Positions 18,101 through 26,820 of a stretch of 64,000 nucleotides of DNA are shown in pieces. Location: assembly GCA_947258555.1 (NCBI GenBank), contig CAMYJF010000017.1:1-64000 (forward strand). The letters run 5' to 3'. Within the stretch, counting starts at the first letter, position 1. Each line of letters begins with the position of its first letter. Under the pieces are notes generated by a model. That model saw only the letters and a program-made list of their open reading frames with translations, did not search any database and was not told the DNA's origin. The position numbers and the translations under genes are program-made. This stretch comes from an uncultured Eudoraea sp. (GTDB lineage Bacteria > Bacteroidota > Bacteroidia > Flavobacteriales > Flavobacteriaceae).

Positions 18101-18233
18101 GCGTATCACCGTCTCCCAGGAATTCATCTACAGGGATCTCCTCAGGGAATTCGTTGTATCGTAACTTCTTAATAGTGGAATCATTCGGATTAAGTTCCGC
18201 TTCGTTCTTCCAATATTTTTTAGTTGATGCCAT
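15108..18233 (-). CDS. actB: Alternative complex III iron-sulfur subunit ActB
   Basis: ActB is the large peripheral subunit: a molybdopterin-oxidoreductase-like domain without cofactor role, fused to a ferredoxin-type domain. The 1041-residue protein has a twin-arginine motif SRRDFLK at 51-57 and a lipobox-like cysteine at 71, after an unusually long N-region of about 50 residues. The C-terminal domain (about 783-992) carries four cysteine clusters: CTGCGACVIAC, CQHCNHAPCETVC, CVGTRYCANNC and CSLC with the later CSNAC. These would ligate the chain of Fe-S clusters that carries electrons from quinol toward the ActA hemes. It lies between actA and actC with gaps of about 30 bp. Confidence 0.95.
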   Translation of the reverse strand: MASTKKYWKNEAELNPNDSTIKKLRYNEFPEEIPVDEFLGDGDTLSDSNTSRRDFLKYVGFSTAAASIAACEGPVRKSIPYVMKPDSIVPGIANYYATTIANGFDFASILVKTREGRPIKIERNKEAKFGSHSSARIQASVLSLYDSSRLQGPRAGDQDISWEVLDATVKAQLNSLKGSDKQIAFLTQTYASPSTAKLIEEFKAQYPNTKHISYDAISEDAALDAFEAKYGSRALPDYRFENADVIISFGADFLGDWQGGGFSSGYAKGRVPKDGKMSKHVQFESNMTLTGANADQRIALTPSEQKKALASLFGALNNSSVSTDLNDAVKQTIQQIAKTIGEAGSKAVVVTGIDDVGAQSIAIAINEMIESEAVDTDAPKNIRQGNTKDLVQLTQDMNAGNVGLLIMDGVNPMYTLADTTAFESGLSKVNVSICFTMAMNETCMVSKYSAAANHYLESWGDTEMKKGHFSLMQPTIKQLFDTRQFQSALMMWLDKEESYYDFVKATWETDILNGGSWNQALHDGVFSGESSMETDETTAVIVEETTDSNADTASSEGVAGMASAVGALAGASAQGYELTLYSKAGMGDGQMANNPWIQEFPDPITRVSWDNYLTVSKSDAQNLGLVNENVANGGLDGSYANVKADGIVLENIPVVIQPGQAVGTIGLSYGYGRTVGLKEEMQTGVNAYTIYKDFKNVQEVEIEKASGMHEFACIQLHNTLMGRGDIIKETSLETYNSEDASEWNHVPQVSLNHQEVPATSVDLWESFDRSIGHHFNMSIDLNACTGCGACVIACHAENNVPVVGKQEVRLSRDMHWLRIDRYYSSEDTFEGDNTKKKEISGAFESKTKFGEMEDPAANPMVAFQPVMCQHCNHAPCETVCPVAATTHSRQGQNHMAYNRCVGTRYCANNCPYKVRRFNWFLYNNNDEFDFHFNDDLGKMVINPDVTVRSRGVIEKCSLCIQMTQKSILDAKRDGREVKDDEFQTACSNACDTGAIVFGDINNKESEVSKLKESERVYHLLESVGTQPNVFYHVKVRNTDEA

Positions 18234-18262
18234 TCGTGTTTAGTATTTGCTCGATCGTATTA

Positions 18263-19636
18263 TTAATAGTGGCATTTACCACATTCCAATCCGCCAAGCT
18301 GCGCAGCTGTTAATTTATCTACTTCGTATTTTTTAGAAAGCTCTGCATGTATCTTTTCATAATATCCATTGTCTTTCACATCTACATTCGTCTCCTGGTG
18401 ACACTTTATACACCATCCCATTGTCAAGGGTGCAAACTGTTGCACAATCTCCATTTCCTCAATCGGACCATGACAGGTTTGACACTCGATCTTACCGACA
18501 GTAACGTGCTGTGAGTGATTAAAATAAGCCAAATCAGGGAGGTTATGTACTCTTACCCATTGGACGGGTTGTGTTTCACCCGTATATTGCTGGTTTTCTT
18601 CATCCCATCCTACAGCTTTATATAACTTCTTTATTTCACCAGTGTAAAATTCATTGGTGTAACCATTAGCCAGATCCTCTGCACTAGGTCCTTCTGCATT
18701 TCCTGTATACTCATATATAGATTTGTGGCAATTCATACAGACATTCAAAGACGGAATGCCACTGTGTTTGGACACACGTGCCGAAGAGTGGCAGTAATTA
18801 CATTCTATCTTATTATCCCCAGCGTGAATCTTATGTGAATAGTGAATTGGTTGTACAGGTTCATATCCCTGGTCAATACCTAATTGCATCATCCATCCAT
18901 AGGCAAAATAGGCAGCAGCAAGGATCAGCAGGATGGAGGTCACCAAAACCAAAAATTGATTCTGAGCAAAGGCTTTCCAAATCGGTGTTCTTTTTTCAGC
19001 CAGGGCTTTTTCTTTTACCAAGCCATTCGCCTCAGCAATGCGTTTTAAAGTCTTGTTAACCAGGAATAACATCATGACCAACAATCCGAAGATCAATACA
19101 AGCGCACCAAGAATTAATTCATTGGAGATCGCAGATCCACTTCCGCTACCATCACCTGAGCCGGCAACCGGAGTAGTTGCAACGACGGGTGCTGGCGGAG
19201 GGGCAGCAGTGTACGCTAATATATCGTCAATATCCTGATCTGATAAGGTAGGGAAGGCTGTCATGGCAGCCTGATTGTATTCGTTATATGTTCTTACAGC
19301 ATAAGCATCCCCTTCGGCGATCATTGCCGGGCTGTTTTTAATCCATCTGTATAACCAATCTTTATCCAGCCCTTCTTCTTCAGCCAATCTGGATTCAACA
19401 TTGGCTAGTGCCGGACCGGTCATTTTTCGGTTTAAAGAATGACACGCTGCGCAATTCTGATTGAATAATTGTTTTCCCTTGACAGGATCACCGCCCACTA
19501 CTTCCTCAGTAGTAGTCGTTGCCTCTGTTTCGGCCGCAGAATCTTGCGCCAAGCCTGTGTTGAAGATGAGTAGGAGAGTTACTAAGGAAAAACCAAAAAA
19601 ACTTGAAAATGGATTGCGGTTAGAAACCTTTTTCAT
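18263..19636 (-). CDS. actA: Alternative complex III multiheme subunit ActA with N-terminal cytochrome c domain
   Basis: The 457-residue protein has six CxxCH heme sites. A class I cytochrome c domain near the N-terminus holds CAACH at 62-66. The C-terminal part, from about residue 280, holds CNYCH, CMNCH, CQTCH, CIKCH and CGKCH. Between them lie two membrane segments, ELILGALVLIFGLLVMMLFL and LVLVTSILLILAAAYFAYGW. The five C-terminal hemes correspond to the known pentaheme ActA core; the N-terminal single-heme domain is an addition that could pass electrons on to the oxidase. A signal peptide ends near NTGLAQD. It is the first gene of the eight-gene operon. Confidence 0.95.
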   Translation of the reverse strand: MKKVSNRNPFSSFFGFSLVTLLLIFNTGLAQDSAAETEATTTTEEVVGGDPVKGKQLFNQNCAACHSLNRKMTGPALANVESRLAEEEGLDKDWLYRWIKNSPAMIAEGDAYAVRTYNEYNQAAMTAFPTLSDQDIDDILAYTAAPPPAPVVATTPVAGSGDGSGSGSAISNELILGALVLIFGLLVMMLFLVNKTLKRIAEANGLVKEKALAEKRTPIWKAFAQNQFLVLVTSILLILAAAYFAYGWMMQLGIDQGYEPVQPIHYSHKIHAGDNKIECNYCHSSARVSKHSGIPSLNVCMNCHKSIYEYTGNAEGPSAEDLANGYTNEFYTGEIKKLYKAVGWDEENQQYTGETQPVQWVRVHNLPDLAYFNHSQHVTVGKIECQTCHGPIEEMEIVQQFAPLTMGWCIKCHQETNVDVKDNGYYEKIHAELSKKYEVDKLTAAQLGGLECGKCHY

Positions 19637-19828
19637 ATTTAAAATCTTTCAAACAAATTTTTGGCATGATATTTACGATTACACAAGGTAGTAATATAAA
19701 TCATCGCTGCAGGATCGGAAGCAAAAATACGACATACACTTTACTTGATATAGTACGCTGTATTGATAATTAATAATTTATAATAATTCTAAATAAAGGG
19801 TCGGACTAGGGGGAAACTTTTTTAAATT

Positions 19829-19836
19829 TACCTTTG
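19829..19836 (+). promoter_or_regulatory. Candidate -7 box of the SPOR gene
   Basis: TACCTTTG matches the TAnnTTTG element, 33 bp before the ATG at 19870. No good TTTG partner lies at the usual distance upstream, so only the -7 element is claimed. Confidence 0.4.
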
Positions 19837-19869
19837 TAAATCAGGCCTCAACGCAATTTAATGTGTCAT

Positions 19870-20241
19870 ATGAAAAATGTACTTTTTATTGGAATTTTGA
19901 TATTTACCTCACTAGGGCTTTACGCTCAAAAAGGAGAAATCAAAATTGAACAGGATGCAAAATTGGAAGAAGCAATGGAAATCTATGCTTCACATTCCAG
20001 CGATAGTGAATACTATACTATTCAAGTAGGATTTGGCAGCTACCAACGTGCCGAAAACTTAAAATCTCAGGTAGAGGTTGATTTCCCAGGATGGAATTCC
20101 AAGATCATATTTGATTCCCCTACGTATCGGGTGCATGTAGGCAGGTTTAAAACAAAGTTGGAAGCCGAACGCAGATTCATGGAGGTAAGACAAAAGTATC
20201 CCGCCTCTCTCCTATTGAGACCTGAAAAATCTTTGCGTTAA
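19870..20241 (+). CDS. Secreted SPOR-domain protein
   Basis: With the ATG at 19870 the protein has 123 residues and a clean signal peptide (MKNVLFIGILIFTSLGLYAQ). An in-frame ATG three codons earlier at 19861 is possible but adds MCH before the signal. Residues about 45-120 form a SPOR domain: YYTIQVGFGSYQRAENLKSQ and YRVHVGRFKTKLEAERRF. SPOR domains bind denuded glycan strands of peptidoglycan, often at the division site. The gene is divergent from actA and convergent with infB, with 11 bp between its stop and that of infB. Confidence 0.85.
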   Translation: MKNVLFIGILIFTSLGLYAQKGEIKIEQDAKLEEAMEIYASHSSDSEYYTIQVGFGSYQRAENLKSQVEVDFPGWNSKIIFDSPTYRVHVGRFKTKLEAERRFMEVRQKYPASLLLRPEKSLR

Positions 20242-20252
20242 CTTATTGGAAG

Positions 20253-22955
20253 TTAGAGTGTCTTCTTAACGGCGATCTCTTCGAAAGCTTCGATCACATC
20301 CGCTACTTTTATATCATTGTAGTTCTTGATCTGGATACCACAGTCATATCCCTTAGCCACTTCTTTGACATCGTCCTTGAAGCGTTTCAGAGAATCCAAC
20401 TCTCCAGTATAGATCACAACCCCATCCCGGATTAAGCGGACCTGAGAGGACCGTAAAATTTTACCACTGGTTACCATACATCCACCAATGGTTCCAACTC
20501 TGGAGATCTTAAATGTATCCCTGATCTCTGCCGTACCACTGATCTCTTCTTTCATCTCAGGAGATAACATCCCTTCCATAGCATCTTTGAGATCGTTGAT
20601 CGCATCGTAGATGATGGAGTACATCCTGATATCTATCTCTTCCTTTTCGGCCAGTTCCCTGGCATTACCCATAGGTCTTACATTAAACCCAATGATTACA
20701 GCATCTGAGGCTGAGGCTAATAAGACGTCTGATTCCGTAATGGCGCCCACAGCTTTGTGAATGATATTCACCTGAATTTCGTCTGTGGACAGTTTTTGGA
20801 AGGAATCAGTCAAGGCTTCCACCGAACCATCCACATCCCCTTTCAGGATGATATTTAATTCTTTGAACTCCCCAAGTGCAATCCTTCGACCGATCTCATC
20901 TAGAGTGATGTGTCGCTGTGTACGGACGGATTGTTCCCGTAATAATTGACTCCTTTTAGCCGCAATTTGCTTGGCTTCTTTTTCATCTTCCAGGACACGG
21001 AAGTTATCCCCTGCCTGGGGTGCACCGTCTAATCCTAAAATAGAAATTGGCGTTGAAGGGCCTGCTTTCTTAACAATGTTTCCACGCTCATCCTGCATTG
21101 CCTTTACCTTACCACTGCAGGTTCCTGCTAAAACATAATCGCCTATCTCTAATGTCCCGCCTTGTACTAAGATGGTAGACACATACCCTCTTCCTTTATC
21201 AAGGAAAGCTTCTACCACAGTACCGGATGCAAGTTTGTCGGAATTTGCTTTCAGCTCCAATAGTTCGGCTTCGAGCAAGACCTTTTCTAATAAGTCCTTT
21301 ACACCATCTCCAGTCTTTGCAGAAATATCATGAGATTGAATTTTTCCTCCCCAATCCTCAACCAATAAATTCATAGCTGAAAGACCTTCCTTGATCTTAT
21401 CAGGATTCGCTGTTGGCCTGTCTATCTTGTTAATAGCAAAAACGATAGGAACACCTGCTGCCTGGGCATGACTGATGGCCTCTTTAGTTTGAGGCATAAT
21501 ATCGTCATCCGCTGCGATCACAATAATTGCGATATCTGTAACCTGAGCACCCCTGGCGCGCATGGCTGTAAATGCTTCGTGACCCGGTGTATCGAGGAAA
21601 GTAATGCGTTGCCCATTTTCAAGAGCAACACCATAAGCTCCAATATGCTGAGTGATCCCGCCACTTTCACCAGCGATCACATTCTCTTGCCTAATGTAGT
21701 CCAACAATGATGTTTTACCATGATCTACATGTCCCATGACCGTAACTATTGGCGCACGGGGTGTCAAATCTTCGACCTCGTCTATTTCTTCTTCAAAAGA
21801 TTCTTCGAGGTCTGCCGTAACAAATTCTACTTCATAGCCGAATTCATCAGCTACAATGGAAAGTGTTTCCGCGTCTAGTCGCTGGTTCATGGTTACCATG
21901 ATACCCAAGGACATACAAGCGGAGATTATATCAGTTGTAGGAACATTCATCATCGTAGCCACTTCACCGGCTGTAATGAATTCTGTTACTTTCAGGATCT
22001 TACTATCCAGTTCCTGTTGTTCGAGATCCTGCTCTGTCTGTTGACGGTGCAAGTCTCTTTTCTCTCTTCTGTATTTTGCAGCCTTCCCTTTTTTGGATTT
22101 GCCCTGAAGTTTTTCAAGGGTTTCCCTGATCTGCTTTTGAACCTCCTCTTCCGTAGGCTCAACTTTTGGCGCAGAACTAACAGATCCTTTCCGCCCACCT
22201 CTGCCAGGTCCACCTGATTTAGGACGACTATCACTTACAATACGCTTCCTTCTTCTCCTTCTGTCTTTGGGGTCGATTTTCTTGTCAGCATCTGTTTTCT
22301 TCGCTGCCGGTTCTTCCTTCTTTTTCTTCTTTGGCTTTTCAAACTTGGTAAGGTCTATCTTATCTCCCATGATCTTGGGACCAGATAGTTTCTGGTAGGC
22401 CGTTTCAATGGCCTTTACTTTTTCTTTAGCCGGCGGTTCCTCTTTCTCTACAGGAGGCACAGCTTCTTCTGCTTTATTAGGCTCCTCTGCTTTAGTAGGC
22501 TCCTTTGCTTTAGCAGGCTCCTCTACTTTGGCGGGTTCTGGTGCTTTTACTTCAGCCTCCGGTTCCGGTGTTGGCTCTGTCTTTTTCTTAGGTTCCAGAT
22601 CTATTTTACCTACCTGTTTCGGACCGCTCAACTCGGCTTTTGCCTTGACCACTTCGCGGGCTGCCGCACGTTTTTCCCGAGCCAGTCGTTTTTCTTCCTG
22701 CTCTTGTTCCAGTTGCAAACGAATCGCTTCTTTTTCTTTCCTTTTCTCCTCACCCACCTCCTTGGAAGCAACCTTCTTGCTCATGTCCGTTTGGAACTCA
22801 TCCAGCAACACCTGGTATACCTCATTGGAGATTTTGGTCGTAGGTCTTGCTTCCACTTTGTGACCTTTGGAAGCAAGGAATTCCACTGCCCTATCCAGTG
22901 AGATATTTAATTCCCTCAGGACTTTATTAAGCCTTATGTTTGCGATATCTGGCAT
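20253..22955 (-). CDS. infB: Translation initiation factor IF-2
   Basis: IF-2 is the GTPase that brings initiator tRNA to the 30S subunit and promotes subunit joining. The 900-residue protein has an N-terminal IF2_N helix region ([20 protein letters not shown]), a long Lys/Glu/Pro/Ala-rich linker, and a second IF2_N-like part near 325-375. The GTPase domain begins near 400 with [18 protein letters not shown] and NKID. The beta-barrel and C-terminal initiator-tRNA-binding domains follow. It is the third gene after rimP and nusA on the same strand, 42 bp behind nusA. The linker contains an 18-bp tandem repeat (listed separately). Confidence 0.97.
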   Translation of the reverse strand: MPDIANIRLNKVLRELNISLDRAVEFLASKGHKVEARPTTKISNEVYQVLLDEFQTDMSKKVASKEVGEEKRKEKEAIRLQLEQEQEEKRLAREKRAAAREVVKAKAELSGPKQVGKIDLEPKKKTEPTPEPEAEVKAPEPAKVEEPAKAKEPTKAEEPNKAEEAVPPVEKEEPPAKEKVKAIETAYQKLSGPKIMGDKIDLTKFEKPKKKKKEEPAAKKTDADKKIDPKDRRRRRKRIVSDSRPKSGGPGRGGRKGSVSSAPKVEPTEEEVQKQIRETLEKLQGKSKKGKAAKYRREKRDLHRQQTEQDLEQQELDSKILKVTEFITAGEVATMMNVPTTDIISACMSLGIMVTMNQRLDAETLSIVADEFGYEVEFVTADLEESFEEEIDEVEDLTPRAPIVTVMGHVDHGKTSLLDYIRQENVIAGESGGITQHIGAYGVALENGQRITFLDTPGHEAFTAMRARGAQVTDIAIIVIAADDDIMPQTKEAISHAQAAGVPIVFAINKIDRPTANPDKIKEGLSAMNLLVEDWGGKIQSHDISAKTGDGVKDLLEKVLLEAELLELKANSDKLASGTVVEAFLDKGRGYVSTILVQGGTLEIGDYVLAGTCSGKVKAMQDERGNIVKKAGPSTPISILGLDGAPQAGDNFRVLEDEKEAKQIAAKRSQLLREQSVRTQRHITLDEIGRRIALGEFKELNIILKGDVDGSVEALTDSFQKLSTDEIQVNIIHKAVGAITESDVLLASASDAVIIGFNVRPMGNARELAEKEEIDIRMYSIIYDAINDLKDAMEGMLSPEMKEEISGTAEIRDTFKISRVGTIGGCMVTSGKILRSSQVRLIRDGVVIYTGELDSLKRFKDDVKEVAKGYDCGIQIKNYNDIKVADVIEAFEEIAVKKTL
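22471..22542. repeat. 18-bp tandem repeat inside infB
   Basis: Four consecutive 18-bp units (22471, 22489, 22507, 22525) are variants of GCTTTAGTAGGCTCCTCT. They encode repeats of the type KAEEPx in the flexible IF-2 linker. Such units expand and shrink easily by slippage. Confidence 0.8.
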
Positions 22956-22997
22956 ATAATTATTTACCTTCTATTTAAGGTTGCGCTAATATAGAAT

Positions 22998-24230
22998 TTA
23001 ATCTTCAAACTCTTCTTTGAGGATCCGTATTACATCAGATACGGTTTCTTCCTCCAGATCGGTTCTTTTAATTAAATCACCAGGCTCTTGTTCCAGCACA
23101 CTTCTCGCTGTATCCAAGCCTATCTTTTTAAATTCTTCTATGATCCAGGCATCTATTTCATCGGAGAATTCCGTCAACTCTACATCTTCTTCAACGCCTT
23201 CGCGGAAAACATCTATTTCATAGCCTGTCAATTGACCGGCGAGCCTGATATTATGCCCTCCACGCCCAATAGCCTTAGAAACTTCTTCGGGTTTCAGATA
23301 TACCTGAGCTGTCATATTCTCGTCATTCAATTTGACTGAAGAGACTTTAGCCGGGCTTAACGAACGTGTTACCATCAATTGCGGATTATTTGTCCAATTG
23401 ATCACATCAATGTTCTCATTGCCCAGTTCACGAACAATACCATGAATTCGAGATCCTTTCATCCCCACACATGCACCTACCGGATCAATTCTATCATCAT
23501 AGGAATCTACGGCCACCTTTGCTTTTTCTCCGGGAATTCGAACAGCTTTTTTAATACTGATCAAGCCGTCAAATACCTCTGGGATCTCCTGGTGAAACAA
23601 TTGTTCCAGGAAGCTTGGCGATGTCCTTGACATTAAGATCATCGGTTTGTTCCCTTTCAATTCGACACTCTCAATGATCCCGCGAACATTATCACCCTTA
23701 CGGAAGAAATCAGAAGGTATCTGTTTTTCTTTAGGGAGAATGATCTCGTTGCCTTCGTCATCTAACAAGATGATGGCCTTATGTCTGATATGATGAACCT
23801 CAGCGGTGTAAATCTCACCTTCAAGGTCCTTAAATTGCTTATATATTGTCGTATTATCGTGCTCATGGATCTTGGATATCAAGTTCTGGCGCAAGGCCAA
23901 TATTGCCCTACGTCCTAAGTCGATCAATTTCACTTCTTCCGATACATCTTCCCCAACTTCAAAGTCAGGTTCAATTTTGCGAGCTTCACTAAGCGAGATC
24001 TGCTCATTGGGTTCTTCTACTTCCCCCTCCTCTACTACGATCCTGTTTCTCCATATCTCTAAATCCCCTTTATCAGGATTAATGATAATGTCGAAATTTT
24101 CATCAGAACCAAATTTCTTCTTCAAAGCGTTTCGGAAGACATCCTCCAAAATGGCCATAAGGGTTACACGATCAATGAACTTATCATCTTTGAATTCCGA
24201 AAAGGATTCTATCAGCGCAATATTTTCCAT
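22998..24230 (-). CDS. nusA: Transcription termination/antitermination factor NusA
   Basis: NusA binds RNA polymerase and modulates pausing, termination and antitermination. The 410-residue protein has the N-terminal polymerase-binding domain (LIESFSEFKDDKFIDRVTLM), an S1 domain around 130-200 (GEIYTAEVHHIRHKAIILLD), and two KH domains with VGACVGMKGSRIHGIVRELG and KAIGRGGHNIRLAGQLTGYE. It ends after a short acidic tail and lacks the long C-terminal repeats of enterobacterial NusA, as is usual outside the proteobacteria. It lies 11 bp after rimP. Confidence 0.96.
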   Translation of the reverse strand: MENIALIESFSEFKDDKFIDRVTLMAILEDVFRNALKKKFGSDENFDIIINPDKGDLEIWRNRIVVEEGEVEEPNEQISLSEARKIEPDFEVGEDVSEEVKLIDLGRRAILALRQNLISKIHEHDNTTIYKQFKDLEGEIYTAEVHHIRHKAIILLDDEGNEIILPKEKQIPSDFFRKGDNVRGIIESVELKGNKPMILMSRTSPSFLEQLFHQEIPEVFDGLISIKKAVRIPGEKAKVAVDSYDDRIDPVGACVGMKGSRIHGIVRELGNENIDVINWTNNPQLMVTRSLSPAKVSSVKLNDENMTAQVYLKPEEVSKAIGRGGHNIRLAGQLTGYEIDVFREGVEEDVELTEFSDEIDAWIIEEFKKIGLDTARSVLEQEPGDLIKRTDLEEETVSDVIRILKEEFED

Positions 24231-24241
24231 TTAAATCGCTT

Positions 24242-24706
24242 TTAAAATGTTAGTTTCACTTTAGCTTCTTCAATATTTTCTATTAGGAAGTCCCGCTTAT
24301 TTAATACGGTCACTTTTCCTTTTCCTACAGGCTTAGGCTCTCTCGATTTCCACTCCACCGTAATCTGATTTTCGCTGCACTGGGTTAAAGTGCCTTCAAA
24401 GTTTCCTTCTTCAGTACGTACTTCCAGTTTCCTTCCAATATGTTTTGCATATTGCCTGGCCAACACCAAGGGTGTAGTGGCACCTGCCGAAGTTACCTCC
24501 AATGCAAAATCAAGTTCGTCCTCGCTGAGGATTTGCTCAATGGATCGGCTCACCATAATGCAATCTTTCAAGTTTACCCCTGAATCCCCATCAATTACTA
24601 TCTTGATCCGCTGATCAGGTGTGACTGATAGATCGATCAAAAAAAGAGTTTCGTGCTCCTCTAAGATTTTCTGCAGTAGTGAAAAAACCCGCTCTTTAAG
24701 TTCCAT
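24242..24706 (-). CDS. rimP: Ribosome maturation factor RimP
   Basis: RimP assists maturation of the 30S subunit. The 154-residue protein shows the two-domain pattern, with DSGVNLKDCIMVSRSIEQIL and FALEVTSAGATTPLVLARQY (the family SPG region reads SAG here), then the C-terminal SH3-like domain with GTLTQCSENQITVEWKSREP. It is the first gene of the rimP-nusA-infB operon, an order conserved widely in bacteria. Confidence 0.93.
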   Translation of the reverse strand: MELKERVFSLLQKILEEHETLFLIDLSVTPDQRIKIVIDGDSGVNLKDCIMVSRSIEQILSEDELDFALEVTSAGATTPLVLARQYAKHIGRKLEVRTEEGNFEGTLTQCSENQITVEWKSREPKPVGKGKVTVLNKRDFLIENIEEAKVKLTF

Positions 24707-24770
24707 CGATTTCCCTCTGAGTGCCAGGCACTGAACTCAAGCGCCATGAGCTCGTTACGATTGGTGTAAT

Positions 24771-24795
24771 AAAAGAGGGGACCCGTAGTCCCCTC
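24771..24795 (-). terminator. Hairpin with T-tract in the rimP leader (possible attenuator)
   Basis: GAGGGGAC at 24775-24782 pairs perfectly with GTCCCCTC at 24788-24795 around a 5-base loop. On the minus strand the hairpin is followed by TTTTATTAC. It sits between the candidate promoter (24826-24833) and the rimP start at 24706, so it would form within the leader of rimP-nusA-infB. A second small palindrome, AGTGCCTGGCACT, lies just before the rimP start. Confidence 0.6.
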
Positions 24796-24825
24796 ATGAA
24801 TACAATCGATATTCGTTCAGTGGGG

Positions 24826-24833
24826 CAAATATA
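24826..24833 (-). promoter_or_regulatory. Candidate -7 box for rimP-nusA-infB
   Basis: On the minus strand the bases read TATATTTG, a full match to TAnnTTTG, about 120 bp before the rimP start. No good -33 TTTG is seen at the usual spacing. Transcription from here would include the hairpin at 24775-24795. Confidence 0.5.
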
Positions 24834-24949
24834 CAACATTTCATTAAAATCGGCTATGGCAGAGATAACCCTTTTAGTTTATAAGTTGAGACTGATGGTA
24901 TGAGAGAATAATAGTACTTTTAAAATATTGAACCCTATAATCATCCGCA

Positions 24950-26269
24950 ATGGATATTTTCTCCTCATATAACCTGATTATTGAAGCCTCCGTCATCCTT
25001 ATCCTATCATTTTGGTTCAGCGGGCTTGCCAAAAAAACTAACATTCCTGCTGTCCTGATGCTCATAGTGCTGGGTATCATCCTGCAATATGTGGCAAAAG
25101 CATTTGTAGATCAGTTACCTGACCTGTTTCCTGCGCTGGAGGTACTTGGAATTGTTGGCCTGATTATGATTGTACTTGAAGCGGCTTTGGAGTTGGAGCT
25201 TAAAAAGGATAAAGTATGGATTTTATTGAAATCTATGGCGATCGCCTTAATGGGCTTAGGTGCGTCTACCTGGGTGGCAGCACTTATCCTCAAGGCTTTA
25301 GTACCAGAAATGACCATGCCGCAGGCTTGGTTGTACGCCACTCCATTATCCATATTATCCAGCGCTATTATCATTCCAAGTGTAGGTGGCCTGTCACAGG
25401 AAAAAAAGGAATTCCACATATACGAGAGCACCTTTTCTGATATTGCCGGGATTATCCTTTTTTACTTTTTAGTTGGGCAGTTAAACCCGGCCGAAGCAAC
25501 AGGTGCCGCAGGATTTGCTGGAGGTATTCTGCTTACTATCGTAATTGCAGTAGTAGCCAGTTATGCCATTATTCTCATTTTTCAAGGGATAAAATCCCAG
25601 GCTAAACAATTTTTGCTGATCGCTGTCTTGCTTTTGCTCTATGCGCTGGGCAAGAAACTCCATTTATCTTCCCTAATAATCATACTCATCTTTGGTTTGA
25701 TCATTGCTAATATGAAACTCTTTTTTGGAGGGCCGCTTAAAAAGTTTTTAAAAGAAGACCGGGCAAAACAGATCTATAAAGAGTTACATATTATAACCCT
25801 CGAAACGGCTTTTGTTGTTCGCACTTTTTTCTTTGTTGTCTTTGGTATCACCATCGTATTATCGACACTCTTAAGTGTTCGGGTCTTGTTGATCAGCATA
25901 TTGATATTAGCCTCCATTTACCTCATCCGATTCGTTTTGCTGCGTACTTTTTTGGGCAAGGATATCTTCCCCCAGCTGTTTGTTGCCCCCAGGGGTTTGA
26001 TCACCGTATTGCTTTTCTATGCGATACCCCAGGAGGCCCAGCTTGCCGAATTTGAACCGGGTATTTTGTTATTTATAATTATAGGTACAAGCCTGATCAT
26101 GACCTGGGCTATGATCAAAGACAAACGAAAAACAGGAACCATGTTGGATACGGTGGATACCGAATTTGAGGCACGAGACGAGGCCTATGAAGTTGAGGAA
26201 GAGACCGAAGAGCCCATGAAGAATCCCGAATCACTTCCAGGTGAAGATGATGATCTCCATTTGGTCTAA
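24950..26269 (+). CDS. Cation:proton antiporter (CPA family)
   Basis: The 439-residue protein is a multispanning membrane exchanger with about 12 predicted helices, from LIIEASVILILSFWFSGLAK to the end of GILLFIIIGTSLIMTWAMIK. Typical features are TNIPAVLMLIVLGIILQYVA near the N-terminus, helix-breaking ATPLSILSSAIIIPSVGGLS, and GLITVLLFYAIPQ. The family exchanges Na+ or K+ for H+ to control pH and salt. The specific cation cannot be told. The last 60 residues form a very acidic cytosolic tail (EVEEETEEPMKNPESLPGED). It is monocistronic, divergent from rimP. Confidence 0.85.
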   Translation: MDIFSSYNLIIEASVILILSFWFSGLAKKTNIPAVLMLIVLGIILQYVAKAFVDQLPDLFPALEVLGIVGLIMIVLEAALELELKKDKVWILLKSMAIALMGLGASTWVAALILKALVPEMTMPQAWLYATPLSILSSAIIIPSVGGLSQEKKEFHIYESTFSDIAGIILFYFLVGQLNPAEATGAAGFAGGILLTIVIAVVASYAIILIFQGIKSQAKQFLLIAVLLLLYALGKKLHLSSLIIILIFGLIIANMKLFFGGPLKKFLKEDRAKQIYKELHIITLETAFVVRTFFFVVFGITIVLSTLLSVRVLLISILILASIYLIRFVLLRTFLGKDIFPQLFVAPRGLITVLLFYAIPQEAQLAEFEPGILLFIIIGTSLIMTWAMIKDKRKTGTMLDTVDTEFEARDEAYEVEEETEEPMKNPESLPGEDDDLHLV

Positions 26270-26280
26270 TTAACACTGCC

Positions 26281-26297
26281 ACTGCTCTGCAGTTTTA
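26281..26297 (+). terminator. Small terminator-like hairpin after the antiporter gene
   Basis: ACTGC at 26281-26285 pairs with GCAGT at 26289-26293 around TCT, followed by TTTTAATC. The stem is only 5 bp, so the call is tentative. Confidence 0.35.
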
Positions 26298-26322
26298 ATC
26301 AGTATTTTACATTGCCCTGAGT

Positions 26323-26479
26323 GTTGCCCTCGATACATTTCGGCTTTGCCGAAACTAAGGGAAGTGTTGCCCTCGATACAGTTCGGCTTTGCCGAACCAC
26401 TCGGGCAACGATAATAGGGCATCGAGTGGTCCCGCTATTGGCGGGAGTGTACCGAGATGACCGATCACTTTAATACAGT
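26323..26479. repeat. Nested-palindrome repeat array, left part
   Basis: Two element types alternate. Type A (26366-26409) has an outer stem GTTGCCC/GGGCAAC and an inner stem GTTCGGC-TTT-GCCGAAC. Type B (26410-26463) has the stem TCCCGC/GCGGGA within outer pairing CATC/GATG. A shorter A-like variant (A') occupies 26323-26365. After B another A' begins (CACTTTAATACAGTTCG) and breaks off at 26479, where the sequence leading to the GIY-YIG gene starts. The array resumes at 26821. Confidence 0.85.
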
Positions 26480-26521
26480 TCGCTTGTCTAGGAACCCCCA
26501 GTAACCCAGCTATTCGACCCC

Positions 26522-26812
26522 ATGCCAAAAGGCTATATGTACATTCTGAAATGTTCTGATGATACGTTTTACACGGGAAGCACCATTGATCTGCAACGAA
26601 GGTTAAAACAGCATCAGCAGGGTGCCGGTGCAAATTACACCCAAAAACGGCTACCCGTTGAACTCGTTTATCATGAAGTATTCCCAAGAATAGACCACGC
26701 TTTTTATCGTGAGAAACAAGTGCAAAATTGGAGCCAGAAAAAAAAGGAAGCATTAATCAATGGTAATTTTCAAGATCTGCCACAATTGTCAAAGAAAGAT
26801 TTTGGAAGGTAG
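26522..26812 (+). CDS. Small GIY-YIG family nuclease (second copy, diverged)
   Basis: The 96-residue protein is a single GIY-YIG/URI domain: YMYILKCSDDTFYTGSTIDL near 5-24, the arginine in LQRRLKQH, NYTQKRLPVELVYHE, and the glutamate in REKQVQNWSQKKKEALING. It is clearly related to the protein at 3463-3780 (shared YILxCSD, YTG, LVYxE, EKxxxxWSxxKKEALI), but the flanking repeats belong to a different family. Its catalytic residues appear intact. The gene is embedded in the palindromic array, with repeat A resuming 8 bp after its stop codon. Translation probably starts at the ATG at 26522. Function in repeat maintenance or mobility is inferred from position only. Confidence 0.85.
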   Translation: MPKGYMYILKCSDDTFYTGSTIDLQRRLKQHQQGAGANYTQKRLPVELVYHEVFPRIDHAFYREKQVQNWSQKKKEALINGNFQDLPQLSKKDFGR

Positions 26813-26820
26813 GTGGCAAG

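Noticed and set aside
16927-18243. Several plus-strand frames of 65-126 codons opposite actB
   Set aside because: They are shadows of the actB coding sequence and lack any domain or promoter.
22408-22863. 151-codon plus-strand frame rich in Ser/Gly/Ala opposite infB
   Set aside because: It is the antisense of the infB repeat linker and its composition is an artefact of that repeat.
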